From Helicobacter mesocricetorum (GTDB lineage Bacteria; Campylobacterota; Campylobacteria; Campylobacterales; Helicobacteraceae), in contig NZ_FZPJ01000004.1 of NCBI RefSeq assembly GCF_900198605.1, positions 1 through 64,000 of the forward strand: a DNA stretch of 64,000 nucleotides. Direction: 5' to 3'. Position numbers and translations under genes: made by a program. The notes beneath the pieces were generated by a model that saw nothing but the letters and a program-made list of their open reading frames with translations, had not been told where the DNA came from and ran no database searches. Positions within the stretch are counted from its first letter, which is position 1. Each line of letters begins with the position of its first letter. Below are positions 37,012 to 45,539 of the stretch, one piece after another.

Positions 37012-37206
37012 CGCCTGAGTGAAACGCAATTTTATTTTGAGTCCAACACATTGAGTAGTGCTGGTCGTATAGATTTCTTTGTGTGATGGTGTTTTCGTTA
37101 TTAGTCTCTTAAGTTGAGATGAGAATCTGCCACCTAATAAGAAACTTATGATTGGAATTTTTGCCATTTACGGGCTTACATTAGTAGAACGTTCACTTGG
37201 GTTTTT
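37012..37206 (+). ncRNA. ssrS: 6S RNA (RNA polymerase-binding regulatory RNA)
   Basis: About 195 nt. The ends pair in a long closing stem: CCTGAGTGAA-A-CG at 37014-37026 against CGTTCACTTGGG at 37190-37201 (12 bp with one bulge), leaving a large, mostly unpaired interior as in 6S RNA. A TATAAT box sits 7 nt before the 5' end, and a T-rich run follows the 3' side. It lies directly upstream of purD, where I recall 6S RNA being found in Campylobacterota. The RNA mimics an open promoter, sequesters sigma-70 holoenzyme and templates pRNAs. No open frame here is credible. Confidence 0.75.
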
Positions 37207-37261
37207 AATTTTTAAAGTTTTTAAATCTGAAGATTTTAAAGATTAAAAATAAAGGTAAATT

Positions 37262-38527
37262 ATGGAGATTGTGATTGTCGGAAGTGGCGGTAGAGAATAC
37301 GCCATTGGTTTAGCATTGCAAAATGAATGCAGGATTGAGGGAATCTATTTTTATCCCGGAAATGGAGCAACGGAAAAATTAGGAAAAAACATTGACTTTA
37401 AAAATCACAAAGATTTTGTAGAGTTTGCCGTAAGGGAAAAAATAGGGCTTGTTATAATAGGTCCTGAAGCTCCTTTGGTAGAAGGTTTGGCTGATATACT
37501 AAGGGAAAATGATATTTTAGTCTTTGGTCCCAGTTCAAAAGCTGCTAGGCTAGAGGGTTCTAAGGTTTATATGAAGGAATTTGCAAGGCGATATGATATA
37601 CCAACAGCGACGTTTGTGCAAACCCAAGATTATGCAGAAGCTTGTCGTTTTATTGAAACTTTGAATCTCCCTATTGTTGTTAAAGCTGATGGTTTATGTG
37701 CTGGTAAGGGTGTAGTTATCGCCCAAAGCTATGAAGAAGCAAAAAATACTGCCAAAGAAATGTTAAGTGGTAAATCCTTTGGGGATTCGGGTAAAAAAAT
37801 AGTGATTGAAGAATATTTAGAGGGTTTTGAATTATCTGTTTTTGCAATGTGTGATGGTAAGGATTTTATACTTCTGCCCGCTGCACAAGATCATAAACGA
37901 CTATTAGATAGTGATAAAGGTCCTAATACTGGAGGAATGGGGGCTTATGCTCCCTCTTCTTTGGCAACCCCTGCTCTCCTTGAAGAAATCAAAGAAACCA
38001 TTATTGATCCCACTTTAACAGGTATGGAAAGAGAGGGGAATCCTTTTAGCGGTGTCCTCTTTTGTGGCATTATGGTGGTTAAAGGCAGACCCTATTTGCT
38101 TGAGTTTAATGTTCGCTTTGGAGATCCAGAATGCGAGGTGCTAATGCCTTTATTTAAAAGAGGTCTTTTGGATTGTCTTATGGGCTGTGCTAAGGGTGAT
38201 TTGAAAAATGTTGATTATGAATTAGAAGAAAACGTTTGTGTTGGCGTGGTGGTTGCTTCAAAAGAATATCCTTATAAAAACTCTAAAAAAGAAAAGATTA
38301 CCTTTTTAGATGCTACTCCTGTGGAAAATGCTTCCATTGTTTTTGCTGGAGTGCAAAAAGATGGAAAACATCTTTTAGCAAGTGGTGGAAGAGTTCTTGT
38401 GTGTGTAGGCAAGGGTAGGAATGTTAAAGAGGCGACTAAAAATGCCTATGGAATAGTTAAAACTATAAAGTTTGAGGGGATGCAGTTCCGTAAAGACATT
38501 GCTTATCAAGTCTTGGAGGAGGAATAA
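37262..38527 (+). CDS. purD: Phosphoribosylamine-glycine ligase
   Basis: 421 residues, normal length. PurD joins phosphoribosylamine and glycine with ATP to give GAR, step two of purine synthesis. Motifs: IVGSGGREYAIG (4-15), GPEAPLVEGL, ATP-grasp residues in FVVKADGLCAGKGV-like PIVVKADGLCAGKGV, QDHKRLLDSDKGPNTGGMGAYAP and FNVRFGDPECEV. It is 55 bp downstream of 6S RNA. The stop overlaps the next ATG (TAATG). Confidence 0.97.
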   Translation: MEIVIVGSGGREYAIGLALQNECRIEGIYFYPGNGATEKLGKNIDFKNHKDFVEFAVREKIGLVIIGPEAPLVEGLADILRENDILVFGPSSKAARLEGSKVYMKEFARRYDIPTATFVQTQDYAEACRFIETLNLPIVVKADGLCAGKGVVIAQSYEEAKNTAKEMLSGKSFGDSGKKIVIEEYLEGFELSVFAMCDGKDFILLPAAQDHKRLLDSDKGPNTGGMGAYAPSSLATPALLEEIKETIIDPTLTGMEREGNPFSGVLFCGIMVVKGRPYLLEFNVRFGDPECEVLMPLFKRGLLDCLMGCAKGDLKNVDYELEENVCVGVVVASKEYPYKNSKKEKITFLDATPVENASIVFAGVQKDGKHLLASGGRVLVCVGKGRNVKEATKNAYGIVKTIKFEGMQFRKDIAYQVLEEE

Positions 38528-38985
38528 TGAATGTAGAAAAGATTGAAGAAATACTTGCAAGAGAAGAGCTACAAATTGCTCCTTTATGGAAACGATTTGT
38601 AGCTTTTGTGATTGATGAATTACTAATAAGTATGATAATACTTGGAATCGCTTGGGAGGAAATCTCACAAAATTCTCAAGATATAGAAATCGCCTTAGAG
38701 ATTGTATCAGATTATACATTCTCAATGTTTATAATTGCTATTGTTTATCATTGGCTTTTTGTCAAATTTTATGGGGCTACAATAGGCAAAATGGTTGTTA
38801 AAATTAAAGTGGTTGAAGTTGCTCTTTTGGATAATCCTAGCCTTATGCAATCTTTTTTACGTTCTTTAGTAAGATTCTTAAGTATGGTTTTGTTTTATAT
38901 CCCTTTTCTCTTTATACTAAATAGCCGAGTTTATCAAGCCTTGCACGATAGAATCGTAAATACCATTGTTATAGAGCTTAAATAA
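38527..38985 (+). CDS. RDD-family membrane protein
   Basis: 152 residues. An RDD-domain protein with three membrane helices (about 25-43, 68-88, 112-132) and the family residues in LWKRFVAFVIDE (Arg...Asp) and LHDRIVNT near the C-terminus. The RDD family is small and of unclear function; some members are linked to ion/proton exchange. It lies between purD and lptD, as in H. pylori. It overlaps purD by 1 nt. Confidence 0.88.
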   Translation: MNVEKIEEILAREELQIAPLWKRFVAFVIDELLISMIILGIAWEEISQNSQDIEIALEIVSDYTFSMFIIAIVYHWLFVKFYGATIGKMVVKIKVVEVALLDNPSLMQSFLRSLVRFLSMVLFYIPFLFILNSRVYQALHDRIVNTIVIELK

Positions 38986-38986
38986 T

Positions 38987-41113
38987 ATGTTTTTGAAAAA
39001 AAGTGCTTGTTCCATTGCCCTTACAGCCATTCTAATAGCCCCTAGTATTATGAGTGCCAAACCTTCTATTAAGCATTTTAATAAAAACCAAGAAGTAGTT
39101 TTTGAATTTTTAGCAGATGATGTGGAGTATGATAAAGCGCAAATTATAGGAAAAGGCAATGTTACTATCATTAATTTAGATTATTTTGTAACCGCTAATA
39201 GAGCTATTTATGATACCCAAACAGGAGAGATAACCCTTATAGACAATGTCAATGCCTACAAAGGGAATTCGCTTTATTTGAAGGCACAAAAGGTAAAGAT
39301 TAAAGTCCAAGAGGATTATTCCTTTTTGGAGCCTTTTTATCTACAAGAGTTGCAAAGTGGTTTGTGGGTGAATTCTAAAACCGCAGAGTTTGATGGCAGT
39401 GTTTATCAACTAGAAGATACCACGGTTTCAGCTTGTAGGGTGCATAATCCTATTTGGAAGATTCAAGCAGCACAGGCGGAATATGACGTTAATAAAGAGT
39501 GGTTAAAAGTTTGGCATCCTCGTTTGTGCGTGTATGATACGCCTATTTTATATTTTCCTTATTTATCCTTTTCTGCTGGTTATAAGAGAAAAAGTGGTTT
39601 GCTCTACCCAATAATTGGGAACTCTCGCGATGATGGTTTTATTTACTCACAACCTATATTTATCGCACCAAATAATTGGTGGGATATGACTTTTTCGCCA
39701 CAAATTAGGACAAGAAGAGGTGCGGGATTTTATAATGAATTTAGGGTAATTGATGATAAAAATCAGATTTTTTGGTTAAATTTTGGAGTTTTTAGAAATA
39801 CCAATAGCTATCAAGATACTTATAATTTAGAAAATCAAGAGCATTATGGAATACAGCTTGAATATTCGCGTAAAGATTTATTGACAAAATCGCATAATTA
39901 TTTTCGCGAAGATGGTTTATATACAGATATTTCTCAAATTTCTGATATTGATTATTTTAAAACCCAAGCAGAACAAGCAAGAGAGCGAGCAGATTTGCAA
40001 GGTAGTTTGCTAACCTCGCGTTTAAATTATTTTTTAAAAAGCGATAATGATTATGTGGGGTTTTATGGTAGATATTACTCCGATTTAGAAAAAACAAGTA
40101 ATGCAGAAACTTTGCAAACCTTGCCTGAGATTCAATACCACCGACAAATTGATAGTATTTTAGTGGATAATTTTTATTATTCTTTTGATTATGGGGTGAA
40201 GAATTATACAAGACCTATTGGTTATCGTGCGATTCAACAAGAAGCAAAATTGCCTTTTATTTATACACAAAGCTTATTAGATGATTATGCTAATGTCTCT
40301 ATATCTCCTGTATTTTATGGGACAATGATAGATTATAACAATGCATCGGGTTTGAATTTAGAAAATGGAAGATATTTTAGCCAACATTATGTCTTTAATG
40401 CAGATACAGATTTGGTAAAAAAATATAATAATTTTGGGCATACCTTAAACTTGGGTATGCAATATACCTTTCCTGGAGTAGATAATAAAAAAGGAAGTTT
40501 TACAGATTTTTTTGAATTACCGGGGGATAGGCAGGAGTTTTTATTAAGCGGTTCTCAATATTTTTATGACTTAGATAATGTTTTATTGCTGTCTCATAAA
40601 ATCAATCAAGCTTTTTATTTTGAGGATAGTAATCGCACAGGAGAACTTCACAATGAAATCCAGTATTTTTACAATCACCATTGGAGATTCTTAAGCAGTA
40701 TCTTTTATTCCCATTCAAGGAATAGAATATCAGAAGCTACCCATCAAGCCGAATATAAAGAGGATTTTTTGGTGGCGACATTTAGCCATTTTATTCGTGA
40801 GAAATTTGCTAGAAACGATCTTGTAAAAGGGAGATTTGGCGAGGCAAATTATATCAATGCGGGATTTAAAAGAGATTTTGAAGATTTTGTTTTATACGCA
40901 AATGTTGGTTATGATTATAAAGAAAAATATTTCAAGACTTGGCAGGTTGGCATTGATACAGAGATTCGTTGTTTTGCCTTTGGGATTAAGTATGTAAGCA
41001 CAATCCATCCTGTGCTAACTACTAGAGGGGCTGAGGCAAGAGATGATAGGTATGTTCTCTTAACCGTCAAATTTATACCACTTTTAAGCAGTGATATAAA
41101 GCTTAGTCGTTAA
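38987..41113 (+). CDS. lptD: LPS-assembly outer-membrane protein LptD
   Basis: 708 residues. A signal peptide (about 1-23, ending IMSA) is followed by the OstA/LptA-like jellyroll (about 28-150: VEYDKAQIIGKGNVTI...) and the large C-terminal beta barrel (about 170-708). LptD with LptE inserts LPS into the outer leaflet. The barrel is typically Tyr/Asn-rich, and ends ...LLSSDIKLSR. It is in the conserved purD-RDD-lptD-PRT-pnp order. The two-nucleotide gap to the RDD gene suggests one operon. Confidence 0.93.
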   Translation: MFLKKSACSIALTAILIAPSIMSAKPSIKHFNKNQEVVFEFLADDVEYDKAQIIGKGNVTIINLDYFVTANRAIYDTQTGEITLIDNVNAYKGNSLYLKAQKVKIKVQEDYSFLEPFYLQELQSGLWVNSKTAEFDGSVYQLEDTTVSACRVHNPIWKIQAAQAEYDVNKEWLKVWHPRLCVYDTPILYFPYLSFSAGYKRKSGLLYPIIGNSRDDGFIYSQPIFIAPNNWWDMTFSPQIRTRRGAGFYNEFRVIDDKNQIFWLNFGVFRNTNSYQDTYNLENQEHYGIQLEYSRKDLLTKSHNYFREDGLYTDISQISDIDYFKTQAEQARERADLQGSLLTSRLNYFLKSDNDYVGFYGRYYSDLEKTSNAETLQTLPEIQYHRQIDSILVDNFYYSFDYGVKNYTRPIGYRAIQQEAKLPFIYTQSLLDDYANVSISPVFYGTMIDYNNASGLNLENGRYFSQHYVFNADTDLVKKYNNFGHTLNLGMQYTFPGVDNKKGSFTDFFELPGDRQEFLLSGSQYFYDLDNVLLLSHKINQAFYFEDSNRTGELHNEIQYFYNHHWRFLSSIFYSHSRNRISEATHQAEYKEDFLVATFSHFIREKFARNDLVKGRFGEANYINAGFKRDFEDFVLYANVGYDYKEKYFKTWQVGIDTEIRCFAFGIKYVSTIHPVLTTRGAEARDDRYVLLTVKFIPLLSSDIKLSR

Positions 41114-41127
41114 GAGAGGGCAAAAAT

Positions 41128-41811
41128 TTGGACTTGTTAGGGAATTCACAGCATTCTCCAAGACGCAAAATTTTTTTTGAAAACCGCGAAGATGCTTTAG
41201 CTAAATTGTTAAATAATTTACCTTTGAATTTTTTTCTTAAAGAAGATTGTGTGGTGGTGGGAATCTCATTTGCAGGAGTTTATTTTGCACAGAGATTAGC
41301 ACAAACTATAAAGGCTCCTTTGGCTTTTCTTTTTACCTCGCCTATTTACGCGCCGAATAATCCAGAATGCGAAATTGCTATGGCAACAGAAACTCAAGAT
41401 GTTGTTATTAATGATTTTTTAGTCGAATCTTTTGGGATTAGTTTGGATTATATTTATGGAGAAGTAGAGAGGCAATATGATGATAAGATATTGCCTTTAA
41501 TTTACCAGTATCGCAAAGGAAATCCTTTAATGTCTTTTAAAAATAAAAATGTTTTATTAGTTGATGAGGGTATTGATAGTGGTATTACTGCTTTTGCTTC
41601 GATTAAATCTATGGTTACCCTACAAGCTAAGACGATTTATTGTGCGACGCCCATAGCTCCTTTGGAGGTTGCTAAAGCTATTGAGGAGACAATAGATGGT
41701 GTTTTTTGCCTTTATAAATTAAAAGATTTTGTGGATATTGGGTATTATTATAGGGATTATACACCAATCCCTACATCTACTATCGAGGAAATTTTTACTA
41801 AAATACAATAG
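41128..41811 (+). CDS. Phosphoribosyltransferase-fold protein
   Basis: 227 residues from TTG at 41128 with AGAGAGGG upstream. The central VLLVDEGIDSGITAF (about 151-165) is the PRPP-binding loop of type I phosphoribosyltransferases, and VVVGISFAGVYFAQRLA precedes it. The substrate is not clear; the fold also occurs in ComF-like and regulatory proteins. The gene sits between lptD and pnp, the same place as the H. pylori homologue (HP1214 type). Confidence 0.85.
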   Translation: MDLLGNSQHSPRRKIFFENREDALAKLLNNLPLNFFLKEDCVVVGISFAGVYFAQRLAQTIKAPLAFLFTSPIYAPNNPECEIAMATETQDVVINDFLVESFGISLDYIYGEVERQYDDKILPLIYQYRKGNPLMSFKNKNVLLVDEGIDSGITAFASIKSMVTLQAKTIYCATPIAPLEVAKAIEETIDGVFCLYKLKDFVDIGYYYRDYTPIPTSTIEEIFTKIQ

Positions 41812-41826
41812 CTTTAAGGAGAAATA

Positions 41827-44031
41827 ATGCAAGAAGTGAATCTATTATTTTTAAACAGCCAAGAAAAATATACTTTAGATACTTTTGCGCAATCGGCAAG
41901 TGGAAGCGTATATTATCAACAAGGGAATAATGTCCTTTTAGCTACGGTTACTATTGATACGGATACCATTGTAGAAGAGGATTTTTTGCCTTTAACGGTG
42001 CAATACATAGAAAAAGCTTATGCGGCAGGAAAGTTTCCGGGTGGCTATGTAAAAAGAGAGGCTAAACCTAGTGATTTTGAAACTTTAAGTGCTAGAATCG
42101 TAGATAGGAGTTTGCGTCCGCTTTTTCCTAAAGATTATTGCTACCCTACACAAATTACTATTTTAGTATTAAGTGTAGAGCCTGATGCGGATTTACAAAT
42201 TTTGGCTTTAAATGCTGCAAGTGTGGCTCTTTTTGTTTCAGAGATACCTATTAATATCCCTGTTAGTGCTGTGCGTATAGGTAGAATCAATGAAAAATTC
42301 ATTGTAAATCCTAATGCTAAGGAGTTAGAGCAAAGCACTTTAGATTTGTTTGTAAGTGGTGCTAATGAAGATTTATTGATGATTGAGATGCGCAGTTTTG
42401 GGGGTATTAAAGCCAAAGAGGATTCCCATTCTCTCCCTCTTGCTAATGAGATTTTAGAGGATCAATTGCATTATTTTAGTGCTAATGAGGCTAATGAGGA
42501 GACAATTCTGGAAGCTTTAGAGTTGGCACAAGAGATGATAGCGCAAAAAAATCAGCTTATTAGCCAACATTTTTCACCTTTTATAAAGAAAGCTATTGTT
42601 TTAAAAGAGGGGAGGACAAGTTTTGTATGTGATAAGATAGAATCTTATATTAGACAAAACTATTTAGAAGAATTAAGAGCGGTGATTTATTTGTTGAGCA
42701 AAACAGAGCGCAATAGCAAACTGAATGCTTTTGTCAAGAAGATACTGCAAGAGTGGAGAGAGCAAAATCCAGAAGATACAGAATGTTTAAAAGAGAGGGT
42801 ATTAGAGACAACCTTAAGACTGAAAAAAGAAATTGTGCGAACTATGATATTAAAAGAAGGCAAGAGAGCTGATGGAAGAAGGTTTGATGAGATTCGTCCT
42901 ATTAGCATCCAAACTAATATCTTACCCAATGCGCATTCTAGTGCGCTTTTTACAAGAGGGCAAACACAAGCTTTGGTTGTAGCAACTTTGGGTGGAGATA
43001 TGGATGCGCAGAGTTATGAATTATTAACAGATAAATGTTCATCTAAAGAGAGGTTTATGGTGCATTATAATTTTCCTCCTTTTTGCGTTGGCGAAGCAAA
43101 TAGTATATCAGCACCTGGAAGGCGAGAATTAGGACACGGAAATTTAGCAAAAAGAGCATTAGAATCTAGTCTTGTAGAGGGCAAATTTAAAACCATTCGT
43201 CTTGTTTCTGAAATTTTAGAATCCAATGGTTCTTCTTCTATGGCAACGATTTGTGGTGGTTCTTTGGCATTAGCTGCTGCAGGTGTGCCATGCACAAATT
43301 TAATCGCAGGAATCGCTATGGGGTTGGTTTGTGAGGGGGAAGAGTATGTGATTTTGACAGATATTATGGGGTTAGAAGATCACGATGGTGATATGGATTT
43401 TAAAATAGCAGGTTCAAAAAATGGCATCACTGCTATGCAAATGGATATTAAATTAGGGGGGCTAAACACTAAAATCTTAAAGGCAGTATTGTTACAGGCT
43501 AAAGAGGCAAGAATGCGTGTTTTAGAGATTATGGAGGAGGCTAAGAGTAAAATTGTTTTAAATGAATCTGTGTTACCCACTTCGCAGGTGTTTTCTATCC
43601 ATCCAAGTAAAATCGTTGAGGTTATAGGACAAGGGGGGAAAACGATTAAAGAGATTATTGAGAAGTTTGAAGTTGCTATTGATTTAAATCGTGATAATGG
43701 AGAAGTGAGTTTAAGTGGAAAAAATAGGCAAAAAGTAGATGCTGCTAAAGAATATATTTTAGGGATTGCCAATAAAGAAAAAGAAGGAAGAATTAATCCT
43801 TGGGATCTTTATAAGGTAGGGGATATTTATGTAGGGAAGATAAAAAAGATCGTAGAGTTTGGAGTATTTATAGAGTTGCCACAAGGGTATGATGGATTAT
43901 TGCATATTTCAAAAGTTATCAATAGGGGTGAGGGAAAGATTTCTGATTATTTAAATATTGATGATGAAATAAAAGTAGAAGTGTTATCAGTCAATAAAAA
44001 TAAGGTAGAGCTTGATTGGATAAGGGAATAA
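41827..44031 (+). CDS. pnp: Polyribonucleotide nucleotidyltransferase (PNPase)
   Basis: 734 residues. A phosphate-dependent 3'-5' exoribonuclease, part of RNA decay and stress adaptation. Two RNase PH-like cores are present (first about 10-225, second about 330-560), separated by the all-helical linker, then the KH domain (about 570-630: HPSKIVEVIGQGGKTIKEI) and S1 domain (about 655-725: VGDIYVGKIKKIVEFGVFIEL). FxxRR-type RNA contacts include VKREAKPSD and ISAPGRRELGHG. AAGGAG precedes the ATG. Synteny pnp-atpE follows H. pylori. Confidence 0.97.
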   Translation: MQEVNLLFLNSQEKYTLDTFAQSASGSVYYQQGNNVLLATVTIDTDTIVEEDFLPLTVQYIEKAYAAGKFPGGYVKREAKPSDFETLSARIVDRSLRPLFPKDYCYPTQITILVLSVEPDADLQILALNAASVALFVSEIPINIPVSAVRIGRINEKFIVNPNAKELEQSTLDLFVSGANEDLLMIEMRSFGGIKAKEDSHSLPLANEILEDQLHYFSANEANEETILEALELAQEMIAQKNQLISQHFSPFIKKAIVLKEGRTSFVCDKIESYIRQNYLEELRAVIYLLSKTERNSKLNAFVKKILQEWREQNPEDTECLKERVLETTLRLKKEIVRTMILKEGKRADGRRFDEIRPISIQTNILPNAHSSALFTRGQTQALVVATLGGDMDAQSYELLTDKCSSKERFMVHYNFPPFCVGEANSISAPGRRELGHGNLAKRALESSLVEGKFKTIRLVSEILESNGSSSMATICGGSLALAAAGVPCTNLIAGIAMGLVCEGEEYVILTDIMGLEDHDGDMDFKIAGSKNGITAMQMDIKLGGLNTKILKAVLLQAKEARMRVLEIMEEAKSKIVLNESVLPTSQVFSIHPSKIVEVIGQGGKTIKEIIEKFEVAIDLNRDNGEVSLSGKNRQKVDAAKEYILGIANKEKEGRINPWDLYKVGDIYVGKIKKIVEFGVFIELPQGYDGLLHISKVINRGEGKISDYLNIDDEIKVEVLSVNKNKVELDWIRE

Positions 44032-44059
44032 ATTTTTATTAAAGTTTTAGTAAAAATAC

Positions 44060-44065
44060 TATAAT
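44060..44065 (+). promoter_or_regulatory. -10 box of atpE
   Basis: TATAAT, followed by a leader of about 60 nt that can fold (see next entry). Confidence 0.45.
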
Positions 44066-44076
44066 ATCCATTTTCA

Positions 44077-44114
44077 CAAAGCAGTAAGTAGGGGATAGAT
44101 CCGAACGGGCTTTG
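44077..44114 (+). promoter_or_regulatory. Structured 5' leader of atpE mRNA
   Basis: CAAAGC (44077-44082) pairs with GCTTTG (44109-44114) enclosing an inner GGAT/ATCC-type hairpin, so the leader can form a two-level stem ending about 18 nt before the ATG. It may protect or regulate the very highly expressed atpE mRNA. No known riboswitch match. Confidence 0.4.
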
Positions 44115-44132
44115 AAATATTAAGGAGAAAAT

Positions 44133-44447
44133 ATGAAAAAGTTACTTTTAGTTTTCTTTGCATTAGCAAGTGTTGCTTTTGCTGCGGAAGGTGAAACATT
44201 GTTGTCTTATTCTGCAATTGCTGCAGGTATTGGTTTGGGTATTGCCGCATTAGGTGGTGCAGTTGGTATGGGAAATACAGCGGCGGCGACTATTTCTGGT
44301 ATGGCTAGAAATCCCGGAATTGGTGGTAAATTAATGACAACAATGTTTATTGCTTTAGCTATGATTGAAGCGCAGGTTATTTATACACTTGTTGTAGCAC
44401 TTATTTTACTCTATGCAAATCCATTTTTAGCAATTTTAGGCTTATAA
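44133..44447 (+). CDS. atpE: ATP synthase F0 subunit c
   Basis: 104 residues. Subunit c forms the proton-driven rotor ring of ATP synthase. The first 18 residues resemble a cleavable signal (MKKLLLVFFALASVAFAA), as in other Helicobacter/Campylobacter AtpE. Two membrane hairpin helices follow, with GxGxG-type LGIAALGGAVGMG and the proton-carrying Glu79 in MFIALAMIEAQ. AAGGAG precedes the ATG. It is separate from the main atp operon, next to pnp and a tRNA, as in H. pylori. Confidence 0.97.
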   Translation: MKKLLLVFFALASVAFAAEGETLLSYSAIAAGIGLGIAALGGAVGMGNTAAATISGMARNPGIGGKLMTTMFIALAMIEAQVIYTLVVALILLYANPFLAILGL

Positions 44448-44478
44448 GATTCAAGGATTCCTTGAATCTACTACTTTT

Positions 44479-44562
44479 GCGCTGGTGGTGGAATGGTAGA
44501 CACACCATCTTGAGGGGGTGGCGGGGCGACCCGTGCGAGTTCAAGTCTCGCCCAGCGCACCA
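44479..44562 (+). tRNA. tRNA-Leu (anticodon GAG)
   Basis: 84 nt with encoded CCA. Acceptor GCGCTGG (44479-44485) pairs CCAGCGC (44552-44558), followed by ACCA. Anticodon stem CCATC/GGTGG encloses loop TTGAGGG, anticodon GAG. The long variable arm CGGGGCGACCCG marks a class II tRNA, and the T arm is GCGAG-TTCAAGT-CTCGC. Confidence 0.93.
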
Positions 44563-44653
44563 TATATACTTTCTGAGTTTTTCATTTCTAGTTTTTTAAT
44601 TTTTAAACTTTTTAGCAAAATTTTATCCTAAAAGATATTTTGTGCTTATTGCC

Positions 44654-44680
44654 TAATAATAAAAATATTTCTTATTATTA
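44654..44680. promoter_or_regulatory. Fur-like operator before exbB
   Basis: TAATAATAA (44654-44662) and TTATTATTA (44672-44680) form a perfect inverted repeat over a 9-nt spacer, upstream of the exbB -10 box (44693-44698). The half-sites match those of the Helicobacter Fur consensus TAATAATnATTATTA but are spaced wider. Iron repression of the following ExbB-ExbD-TonB genes would be expected. Confidence 0.5.
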
Positions 44681-44692
44681 AGTAATTTATGT

Positions 44693-44698
44693 TATAAT
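44693..44698 (+). promoter_or_regulatory. -10 box of exbB-exbD-tonB
   Basis: GTTATAAT about 36 nt before the ATG at 44735; the Fur-like repeat covers the -15 to -45 region. Confidence 0.45.
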
Positions 44699-44734
44699 CT
44701 TAAGTGATATTTTAATAAACAAGGATTATTGGCA

Positions 44735-45172
44735 ATGGAGTTTTTAAAAGAGAGTGTCGATTATGCGATTTTTGGAATTTTGGGTGTTATGGGGTTTATT
44801 GCACTTTGGCTTAGCATTGAACGCGTTATATTTTTTGCAAAGATTGAATTTGAAGAATACCCTACTTTGGAATCTTTTGAAGATTCTATCACTAAGCATT
44901 TAACAACGCTTTATATTATTTATTCTAATGCTCCTTATGTGGGTTTATTGGGGACCGTTATAGGGATTATGATTACTTTTTATGATATGGGCTTGAGTGG
45001 AAATATAGATACCAAAGAAATTATGACTGGTCTATCTTTGGCTCTAAAGGCGACTGCATTAGGGCTTGCTGTGGCTATCCCGACCTTGATTGCTTATAAT
45101 GCCTTTTATCGTAAGATTACGCTTCTTAGCAATCTCTATAAAACAAGGAATAGTAATGTTAAAGATTCCTAA
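44735..45172 (+). CDS. exbB: ExbB-type proton channel protein (MotA/TolQ/ExbB family)
   Basis: 145 residues from ATG at 44735 (AAGGA upstream; TTG at 44729 is closer to it but less likely). ExbB is the inner-membrane stator which, with ExbD, uses the proton gradient to energise TonB. Three membrane helices (about 10-28, 68-90, 103-125) are seen, with YVGLLGTVIGIMITFYDMG the conserved channel motif. First gene of the exbB-exbD-tonB operon behind a Fur-like site, so it likely powers iron, haem or nickel uptake. Confidence 0.92.
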   Translation: MEFLKESVDYAIFGILGVMGFIALWLSIERVIFFAKIEFEEYPTLESFEDSITKHLTTLYIIYSNAPYVGLLGTVIGIMITFYDMGLSGNIDTKEIMTGLSLALKATALGLAVAIPTLIAYNAFYRKITLLSNLYKTRNSNVKDS

Positions 45173-45539
45173 AAATGAATCCTTAAATATCGTCCCTTTT
45201 ATTGATATTATGCTAGTTTTATTGGCGATTGTCTTGAGTGTCTCTACCTTTATTGCTCAGGGAAAAATACCTATTGATTTGCCTAAGAGTTCTCATTCTA
45301 TGTCTAATCAAGATGAAAAAAAGATTAGAATACTTGTGGATAAGGAGAATAAGCTTTATTTAGAGGATGTTTTGGTGGATTTAGAAGTGCTAAGAAATGA
45401 ATTAGTCAATCTTAATCCTAAAACTTTGGTTGAATTAAGGAGTGATAGGGAAGCTAAATTTGATACTTTTATCCAAATTGTTGATATTCTAAAAGGAAAA
45501 GATCATGAAAACTTCAGTATTGCCACGCAACAGCAATAG
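45156..45539 (+). CDS. exbD: ExbD-type biopolymer transport protein
   Basis: 127 residues, start 45156 with AAGGAA upstream and 17-bp overlap with exbB. A single N-terminal membrane helix carries the essential Asp in NIVPFIDIMLVLLAI (Asp17), followed by a periplasmic domain with KIRILVDKENKLYLE. Works with ExbB and TonB. The 3' end overlaps tonB by 35 bp. Confidence 0.92.
   Translation: MLKIPKNESLNIVPFIDIMLVLLAIVLSVSTFIAQGKIPIDLPKSSHSMSNQDEKKIRILVDKENKLYLEDVLVDLEVLRNELVNLNPKTLVELRSDREAKFDTFIQIVDILKGKDHENFSIATQQQ

Noticed and set aside
36985-37167. Minus-strand frame of 60 residues upstream of purD
   Set aside because: It lies inside the strongly structured 6S RNA candidate and has no ribosome site or recognisable protein feature.
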